This document shows, in pieces, positions 1 through 5,851 of a DNA stretch of 18,262 bases. The notes beneath the pieces were generated by a model. It was not told the origin of the DNA and ran no database searches. It was given only the letters and a program-made list of their open reading frames with translations. A program made the translations under genes and the position numbers. The stretch covers positions 1 to 18,262 of the forward strand of contig JAMQCK010000653.1 of NCBI GenBank assembly GCA_024196135.1. The letters run 5' to 3'. The stretch's first letter is position 1, and each line of letters opens with the position of its first letter. The DNA is from Pleurotus ostreatus/Saccharomyces cerevisiae fusant. Its lineage: Eukaryota > Opisthokonta.

Positions 1-88
1 GAGGGAGGAGGGAGGAGGGAGGAGGGAGGAGGGAGGAGGGAGGAGGGAGGAGGGAGGAGGGAGGAGGGAGGAGGGAGGAGGGAGGAGG
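1..88. repeat. Heptamer microsatellite (GAGGGAG)n
   Basis: About 12.5 uninterrupted copies of a 7-bp purine unit begin at the first base of the window, so the true array may be longer. It lies inside intron 4 of the FYVE gene; the transcript carries the C/U-rich strand. It is not the usual fungal telomere repeat (TTAGGG). The regular GGG runs on the plus strand could form G-quadruplexes. Confidence 0.95.
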
Positions 89-264
89 GGAGGAAAGGAG
101 GGGCGGACACGGGGAGGAGGGACGGGGCGAGGCGCGCAGACTCGAGATCGGATTAAACGCAACGAAGCCTCCTAACGCAACGAAGAACACTCAACACGCA
201 ACGAAAGAACACGCAACACGCAACAAACTAAACAAAAAAACTCAAGGAACAAATCACAACTCAC
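1..264 (-). other. Intron 4 of the FYVE gene (partial)
   Basis: The 5' splice site is GTGAGT, read on the minus strand from 264, after the last coding base (C of an Arg codon) of exon 4. No acceptor that restores the frame is visible before the window edge, so the intron is longer than 264 bp. It holds a T-rich stretch with short GTTGCGT-like repeats (about 150-230) and then a long heptamer tract. Confidence 0.7.
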
Positions 265-1984
265 GCTTCAGCTTCGCCAGCGGCATCTGCCGGAGCGCGG
301 CGGGCGGGGTCGCGGTCACTGGGGGGGTGGTTTAGCGTTAGCGTCAGCTTACAGTGCGAGGGCGTCGTGTGGAGGGGGGGAGGGGCGATGGAGTGTTGGG
401 TGGGGTGGTAGGCGGGAGGGATAAGGGGGGAAGGGGGAGCGGGCGAAAGGGGCGGGGGAACGAAGGGTAGGACTAAAGGGGGGTAACGAGGGGAGAAGGG
501 TGGGGAGTGAAGGGGGGGTGTGGGGGAAGGGGCAGCGGGCTCGCCATCACGCGCCACAAGGCGAGTGGAGGGCGGTATCGAACAGGGCGCGCGAAAGGCG
601 CGGCAGCGGGACGCATACACCCGTCAGGGCGCGCGACGGGCGCAGCAGCGGGACGCATACACCCTACCCGCGCTAGCGATACGCATACACCCTACCCGCA
701 CTAGCGATACGCATGCACCCCCTCGCCTTCTTCTCTTCTCCTTCCCCCTCCTCCTCTCCTCTTCTCCTCTTCTCCTGTTCTCCTTCCCCCCTCCTGTTCT
801 CCTTCCCCCCTCTTCCACCCCCCTCCTCCTCTCCTCTTCTCCTCCCCCACACCCCCAATATTTAAACCCACAACCCCCCCACACACACACTCACCATTCA
901 GCATCTCGATGCAGAACGCGCACACGGGGGCGGGGTCGTAGCCCGCGTTGGTGCCGGATCTGGGGTGAGCGTTAGTATGAGGTTCGGTGAAAAGTGAGAA
1001 GGAGTGATGGGCGTTAGCGAGCTGATTCAGATGTAGAGAGGACGTGGAGGGGGGAGCGAGGGAGAGGGAGGAAGGGGAGGGAGGAAGGGGAGGGAGGGAC
1101 GAGGGGGAGGGAGGGACGAGGGGGAGAGAGGGACGAGTGGATGGGTGGGGAGGGGAGCGAGGGTGGGGTGGGGTGGGGAGGGGAGCGAGGGTGGGGAGGG
1201 GGAGAAGACCATGGGAAGGGGTAGGGGGGAGAGGGAAGGGAGGGAGGAGAGGGGAGGCGAGTGGGACGAGGACATCGCACTCGATAGACGGCGAACATCG
1301 CCCGACGTCGCAGTCTCCCTCACCCACAGCTCGAGTAACTACGACAGTCAAGACCCCAACCACCCAGAAGCGTCGTGGAGCTGGGCAACCAGAAGCGTCG
1401 TGGAGCTCGCCACCCAGAAGCGTCGCAGTCTCCCTCACCACAGCTCGACTAACTACGACAGTCAAGACCCCACCCACCCACCTCGTCTCCCGGGGCATGA
1501 GCGCCTGGTAGTCGGAGCACGAATGGCAGTAGGAGTAGCCGCAGTGGTTGCAGCGGCGGGCGCGGGTGAAGATGATGTTGAATTCCTGGGGGAGGGGGGA
1601 CGTGGCGAGAGAATGAAGGAGGTGAAGGTGGTGAGATGGGAGAGGTGGCGTGGGGATGTGCGTTATGGGGAGGGGTTGAGAGGGGTGCGTTGGATTTGGG
1701 GTGGAGAGGTTGAGGGAAAGGCAGTGGGGAGTGAGAGGGGAGAGGGAGGGGTGGACGAAGGCGGAGGGTAAGGCGATCAGGTAAGGTGAGTGTGGGCAAT
1801 GGACGGAAGGGTGTGGCAACGGCGAGAGAAGCAGACAAAGGGAGCATAGGTCAGACAGAGAAGCACGCGTCAAGCTCCTCCGCCGCACCTTATTACACTT
1901 CCTGCACGCGATCTCGGCGCGGCCGGTGTCGCTGGGCGGGGGCGGGGGCCCGCTGAGGAGCGGCATGCCGCGCGGGGGGTTCAT
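265..1984 (-). CDS. FYVE zinc-finger protein, 5' part of gene (exons 1-4; continues past left edge)
   Basis: I assembled four exons on the minus strand: 1889-1984, 1482-1585, 895-959 and 265-318, which give 106 codons plus one base. The start at 1984 has a strong context (CCACC before ATG). All junctions are GT-AG and keep the frame; intron 2 ends with a textbook branch site (TACTAAC) and CCCCAG. The protein has a Pro-rich N-terminus (about residues 1-20), then a FYVE-type finger with four CxxC pairs: C27/C30, C44/C47, C52/C55 and C80/C83. The segment LRQMPLAKLK (97-106) follows, as I recall it following the finger in basidiomycete FYVE proteins. FYVE domains usually bind phosphatidylinositol 3-phosphate on endosomes, but the usual R+HHCR patch here reads RRCNHCG, so lipid binding is uncertain. 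A link to FYVE-RING ubiquitin ligases (CARP/rififylin-like) is an inference, because the C-terminus lies outside the window. Confidence 0.85.
319..894 (-). other. Intron 3 of the FYVE gene (576 bp, low complexity)
   Basis: Donor GTGAGT starts at 894; the acceptor is a C-run followed by CAG at 319-321. Branch-like CTGAC, CTAAC and CTAAA motifs lie 20 to 40 bases upstream of it. The intron contains G-rich plus-strand sequence (about 320-540), four copies of an ACGCATRCACC motif (611-718) and a long pyrimidine tract (718-850) in which a CCTGTTCTCCTTCCCCCCT block is repeated. Its length is 3 x 192. It contains stops in the exon frame. Confidence 0.75.
960..1481 (-). other. Intron 2 of the FYVE gene (522 bp, repeat-expanded)
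   Basis: Donor AG|GTGGGT is at 1481; branch site TACTAAC and acceptor CCCCAG are at 960 onwards. The right side holds a tandem duplication with a 115-bp offset. The left side (about 1040-1260) is an almost pure purine tract built from GGGAGG and GGACGAG units. The length is 3 x 174, and the exon frame stays open through the whole intron. Confidence 0.8.
1306..1480. repeat. Direct duplication inside intron 2 (about 60-bp copies, 115 bp apart)
   Basis: Copies at 1306-1366 and 1421-1480 share nearly all bases, including the words GTCGCAGTCTCCCTCACC and AACTACGACAGTCAAGACCC. Between them, CAGAAGCGTCGTGGAGCT occurs twice. The right copy ends immediately beside the intron 2 donor site, so the donor-proximal part of the intron has been duplicated. 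Confidence 0.9.
1586..1888 (-). other. Intron 1 of the FYVE gene (303 bp)
   Basis: Donor AAG|GTGCGG is at 1888; the acceptor is CCCCCAG at 1586-1588, followed by GAATTC, which starts exon 2. The transcript strand is C/U-rich. The length is 3 x 101 and the exon frame has no stop across it. Splicing brings C27/C30 into normal FYVE spacing with C44/C47; retention would insert 101 residues within the finger. Confidence 0.8.
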
Positions 1985-3169
1985 GGTGGGCTAGGAGTGG
2001 CTTGAGGTAGCGGTGATGAGGCGCGCCGATTGTTCGAGAGAAGAACCAGCCGATGGTGGCAGTGGTAGAAGGAAGTACGCTTGTGGCGGTGCCAGAAGGA
2101 AGTGCGCTTGAGGCGCCGATCGAGAAGCTACATGAGCGATGTTAGGCGTGATGGTAGGAGGAGGGATCCGCGCACGTACGATGATCGCGTGTGGCGCGAG
2201 GAAGTACGCGGACTGGGTTCGGCGCTCGAGCGTGGATGGAAGACAGCGCGTCCGATTAGATGGCAAGGCGCTGAGTCCGCGCGACGTCCTGGCGAGTAAG
2301 GTCTATGCGTGTAGGTGGTGAGGATGGGTGGCGTGTAGCCGCTGGTGATGCGTGGAAGTAGGCGATCGGTAGGATGACGATGTTTGGCCCAACGCGTCGT
2401 CTCTGTGTGGATTGGCGCGGCGCGTCTCTGTGTAGCGCAGCGATCAGGAAGCTCACCACACAAGGAGAAGAGCAAGGCAGTTGTCAGAAGCAGTGCAGCG
2501 CCGATGAGGTGGCCCTGCTGACTCAGGCCAAGGGCGGCAGGCACGCCAAGCCTCGGAGGGTCGGACCGGGGCACGCGAGTGCGAGCCTCGTGCGGTGATG
2601 GTTCGGGCTGCTTGCTTCTCACCATGTCATTGTCACCTTCCGGCCTCATCTGTCATGTATCCGATCGCCATAGCGCAAGTAGTTCCACGAGACACGGTCG
2701 CCGCAATTCCCGTCTGTCTCTGCACCAGGTCTCGCCGCGCATCCACCTTGAACCTGCTCGTGGACGCTCTTGCCCGTACCGCCCGGTAGGCACTAGCCGC
2801 GGACCTTTCCTGATCCGCTGCAAACCCGCATCCCCCCATAGCGTCATTGTTCGGGCGTCAATTCGCCTGTATGCATCCCCTCACCATCTCATCTGCGCAT
2901 CCTTCGATCCATCCTTCCCCCTTCCCAGATCCCTGTTGTCATTCCATCCTTCGTCCACCATTCCTTCTCCCACCATTCCTTCTTCACCTCACCTTCTTCA
3001 CCTCACCTCCCTCACCTTCTTCACCTCACCTCCCTCACCTCCTCTCTTCCATTCCGCCCCATACTGGCCTCCCATTCCTTCAGCCCTCCCTTCCATCCCA
3101 CCTTATCATTCCATTGACACGATATGCCTACATATCTCAGTTCTGCAACAGAGTGGACGCGAGGTCCGG
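1985..3169. other. Upstream region of the FYVE gene; no gene recognised
   Basis: The part next to 1984 should hold the FYVE promoter, but I see no clear TATA box. Several ORFs of 60 to 200 codons overlap here on both strands. None shows a recognisable domain or a convincing splice structure. From about 2880 the plus strand becomes pyrimidine-rich, with CCTCACC/CCTTC words. Confidence 0.5.
2992..3037. repeat. Minisatellite, 2 x 23 bp, pyrimidine-rich
   Basis: Two identical adjacent 23-bp units begin with CCTTCTTCACC and end with CCTCCCTCA. This is the leftmost clear block of the minisatellite mosaic. Confidence 0.85.
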
Positions 3170-3279
3170 GATGGCTGGGATATTCTCCACTGATGGCTGG
3201 GATATCCTCCACTGATGGGTGGGATATCCTCCACTGATGGGTGGGATATTCTCCGCTGATGGCTATGTGATTCTCCGCT
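3170..3279. repeat. Minisatellite, 5 x 22 bp
   Basis: Five adjacent units start at 3170, 3192, 3214, 3236 and 3258. The core is GATGGSTGGGATATYCTCC followed by RCT; the last unit is the most diverged. Confidence 0.95.
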
Positions 3280-3386
3280 GCAGGACTGCTGACCCTCCCA
3301 CTCCCCCCTTCCTCCTTCCTTTGCCTTTTCTCGCCATCCGACCTCGACAGGGGAGGGACCGCTACCCACCCGTCTATGCCTGCCCC

Positions 3387-3550
3387 CACTCTCTCGCTAC
3401 CCATCCCCCCTCTCTCGCTATCCCTTCCCACTCTCTCGCTATCCCTGCCCCCCCTCTTGCTATCCCTTCCCACTCTCTCGCTATCCCTGCCCCCCCTCTC
3501 GCTATCCCTTCCCACTCTCTCGCTATCCCTGCCCCCCCTCTCGCTATCCA
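3387..3550. repeat. Minisatellite, about 8 x 21 bp, with a 42-bp higher-order pattern
   Basis: The 21-bp unit carries CTCTCGCTATCC. Two variants alternate, one with CTTCCCA and one with CTGCCCCCC, so the sequence also repeats every 42 bp over much of the block. The open frames seen here are translations of the repeat. Confidence 0.9.
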
Positions 3551-3678
3551 TACCTTTTCCGCGCGACCCTCCGAACGCCCCGTTCTTCGCGGAGGGCAGC
3601 CGAGTACTACTTTACGCGGAGGGTAGCCAGTTCCACGCGGAGGGTAGCCGAGTTTAGGCGGTGAGGGAGGTGGCGTGC

Positions 3679-3758
3679 TCGACGGAGGCTCGATCTGGTC
3701 GACGGAGGCTCGCTTTGGTCGACGGAGGCTCGTTTTAGTCGACGGCGATTCGATCTGG
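3679..3758. repeat. Minisatellite, 4 x 20 bp
   Basis: Units begin at 3679, 3699, 3719 and 3739, each starting TCGACGG. The first three continue AGGCTCG; the last is diverged (CGATTCG). Confidence 0.95.
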
Positions 3759-3790
3759 TCGAGCTGACTGGCCCGCAGCGCCCTGTCTGC

Positions 3791-3859
3791 CTAGCACGCC
3801 GCGCTCCTCCCGCCTAGCACGCCGCGCTCCTCCCGCCTAGCACGCAGCGCTCCTCCCGC
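3791..3859. repeat. Minisatellite, 3 x 23 bp
   Basis: Three units begin at 3791, 3814 and 3837. The unit starts CTAGCACGC and ends GCGCTCCTCCCGC; there is a single change in the third copy. Confidence 0.95.
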
Positions 3860-4158
3860 CTGGCAGAGGGGTGCGCGAGGTCGGTGGCAGAGGGATGCGC
3901 CAGATCGGCGGCAGAGATAGCCAACTCGAAGGCGGGCGCGCTGGTCCATCACGATGGCGGGGGCGCTGCTCCATCGCGACGGTCAAAACGCTGCTCCATC
4001 CCGATGGCGGGCGCACGACTCGGCCGATTGAGGCGGACGCACGACTCGGCCGACCGAGGCGGACGCGCCCTTCGACACCGATGGCGAAGGCTCCGTTAGG
4101 ACTTCGTGATCTTCGTCTGGAGGTCGGGGCTGCTATTTGGAGAGGGGTGGCTACTACA

Positions 4159-4238
4159 TGGGTGGGGTCGGCTACTCGTGGGGTGGGGTCGTTACTCGCG
4201 GGGTGGGGTCATTACTTGAGGGGTGTGGCCATTCGACG
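4159..4238. repeat. Minisatellite, about 4 x 20 bp, decaying to the right
   Basis: The unit carries GGGGTGGGGTC followed by a variable TACTCG. Degenerate copies (GGGTCGCTACTCGA) continue to about 4300. Confidence 0.8.
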
Positions 4239-4318
4239 GGTAGGGTCGCTACTCGAGTGGTGCGCCGGCTACTCGAAGGCTAGGGTCGCTACTCGACGGC
4301 TCTGCCCCTCTCGTAGGC

Positions 4319-4421
4319 GCTCTTCTGCCCTGCTCGTTGGCTCTTCTGCCCTGCTCTGCGCTCTTCTGCCCTGCTCTGCCATCTTCTGCCCTGCTCGTTG
4401 GCTCTTCTGCCCTGCTCGTTG
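4319..4421. repeat. Minisatellite, 5 units of 20 or 21 bp
   Basis: Units begin at 4319, 4340, 4360, 4380 and 4401. All contain CTTCTGCCCTGCTC, followed by GTTG (21-bp form) or TGC (20-bp form). Confidence 0.9.
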
Positions 4422-4605
4422 CCTCTCATAGGCGCTCTCCCCGCTCGTTGTTCGTATAGTCGGCGTCCCCCTTCCTCGCTGCTGCCCGCGCTCCCCTTCC
4501 TCCTCCTAGCCGGCGACCCCCTTCCTCCTCCTCCTTACCGGCGCTCCCCCCTCTCCCTCGTGGTCCAGCCCGTCGGCGCTCTCGTCCAACTCGGAGGTGT
4601 GGACG

Positions 4606-4735
4606 CGGTCGACCCAGAGGCGGGCGCGGTCGACTGGGAGGCGTGGGCGCGGTCGACCCAGAGGTGGGCACGGTCGACCCAGAGGCGTGAACGTGGTCGA
4701 CTGGGAGGCGGGCCCGGTCGACTGGGAGGCGCGCG
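4606..4735. repeat. Minisatellite, 6 units of 21 or 23 bp
   Basis: Unit lengths in order are 21, 23, 21, 23, 21 and 21 bp. Each starts GGTCGAC after a variable first base, then has CCAGAGG or TGGGAGG. The GTCGAC hexamer occurs once per unit. Confidence 0.9.
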
Positions 4736-4740
4736 CGGGG

Positions 4741-4820
4741 GTGCGTCGTCCGGCCTGAGGGTGTGTCGTTCGGCCTGAGGGTGTGGCGTTCGGCCTGAGG
4801 GTGTGTCGCCCGGTCTGAGG
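4741..4820. repeat. Minisatellite, 4 x 20 bp
   Basis: Four exact-length units begin at 4741, 4761, 4781 and 4801. Each starts GTG and ends CGGYCTGAGG. Confidence 0.95.
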
Positions 4821-4917
4821 GCGCGTGCGCATCTGGAGGAGGCGTGCTCTACTCGACGAGACGCGATTGACCTCGACGAGACCGTGCTCGCCAGAGGGTG
4901 CGTGCTCGACTGGAGAC

Positions 4918-4989
4918 GACGTGCCCGACTCGACTGGAGAAGACGTGCCCGACTCGACTGGAGAAGTCGTGCCCGACTCGGCTGCAGAC
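4918..4989. repeat. Minisatellite, 3 x 24 bp
   Basis: Units begin at 4918, 4942 and 4966. The first two are identical and contain GTGCCCGACTCGACTGGAG; the third has a few changes. Confidence 0.95.
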
Positions 4990-5055
4990 GACGGCCTCAA
5001 TCGGCCCCGCGGGACTCGGAGGACAAGGCGTTATGCGCTGATGGAGCGCGCGTTC

Positions 5056-5262
5056 TTCGACTCGAAGGGGATGTGTTGGTCGACTCGAAGCGGATGTGTT
5101 CTTCGACTGGAAGCGGATGCGTCGTTCGACTCGAAGGGGATGCGCCGTTCGACTCGAAGGGGATGCGTCGTTCGACTCGAAGGGGATACGTCGTTCGACT
5201 CGAAGTGGACGCGTCGTTCGACTCGAAGTGGATACGTCGTTCCACTCAAAGGGAGCGCATCA
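5056..5262. repeat. Minisatellite, 9 x 23 bp (longest array)
   Basis: Nine consecutive units begin every 23 bp from 5056. The unit starts TTCGACTCGAAGGGGATGC and ends GTCG, with scattered substitutions and no indels. Because 23 is not a multiple of 3, every frame reads a 23-residue protein repeat; these long ORFs should not be taken as genes. Confidence 0.95.
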
Positions 5263-5366
5263 TTCGGGACCCCCCGGGTGCAGGCGCGCCAAGCGACCTG
5301 AGGGAGCGCGTCGTGCGATCTGAGGGGGCGCGTCGCTCGACTCGAAGGGGGCGCGCCAAGCGATCT

Positions 5367-5381
5367 GGGGGGGGGGGGGGG
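5367..5381. repeat. Homopolymer run of 15 G
   Basis: There are fifteen consecutive G on the plus strand. Runs like this are often miscounted in sequencing, so the exact length should not be relied on. Confidence 0.9.
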
Positions 5382-5527
5382 TCGTGCGATACGAATGGGC
5401 GCGTCGTGCGATACGAATGTACACCGCATCGTCCGACCCCAAGCTCGAGCAGGGAGTCGGCCTTCGACGACGGGACGGCGGCATGGTCGACCTTGCGCCG
5501 AGACGGGCAACCCCGAAGGTCGGGGAC

Positions 5528-5711
5528 AGTCAGTTTCGCAGGCCGGAGACGGTCACCGTCGCAGGCCAGAGATGGTCACCGTCGCAGGCCAGAGACGGTC
5601 CTCGTCGCAGGCCGGAGACGGTCCTCGTCGCAGTCCGGAGACAATCGCCATTGTAGGCCGGAGACGGTCATGGTCGCGGACCGGTCACTATCGCCTTTGT
5701 AGGCGGGAGGT
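5528..5711. repeat. Minisatellite, 8 x 23 bp, diverging to the right
   Basis: Units begin every 23 bp from 5528. The core is GTCGCAGGCCRGAGA preceded by GGTCNNC. The last three units are strongly diverged but stay in register, with no indel across 184 bp. Confidence 0.95.
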
Positions 5712-5788
5712 GCTCGCGGCGGAGGTTACGCGCTCAGTTAGCAGGAAGCATTGCGCGCTTGATGCGAGGGGGTGCTAAATCGGAAAGG

Positions 5789-5851
5789 GATGTCGCGCGC
5801 CGAATTGGGGATGTCGCGCGCCAAATTGGGGATGTCGCGCGCCAAATTGGA
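5789..5851. repeat. Minisatellite, 3 x 21 bp
   Basis: Units begin at 5789, 5810 and 5831. The sequence is GATGTCGCGCGCC followed by RAATTGGR. Confidence 0.95.

Noticed and set aside
1..88. Telomeric repeat
   Set aside because: The heptamer GAGGGAG is not the TTAGGG type, and the tract lies inside an intron of a recognised gene.
701..1984. Single 427-codon minus-strand ORF as one protein
   Set aside because: It reads through introns 1 and 2 and into intron 3. The conserved zinc-finger pieces are separated by Pro/Ser/Arg low-complexity segments bounded by good splice sites, so the exon model explains it better.
4803..5702. 300-codon plus-strand ORF with repeated FDSKGM/RRSTRRG segments
   Set aside because: It is the translation of 23-bp tandem repeats, which are open in several frames on both strands. 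No codon bias or domain supports a gene.
5056..5711. CRISPR-like array
   Set aside because: The units are directly adjacent without spacers, and the sequence is fungal.
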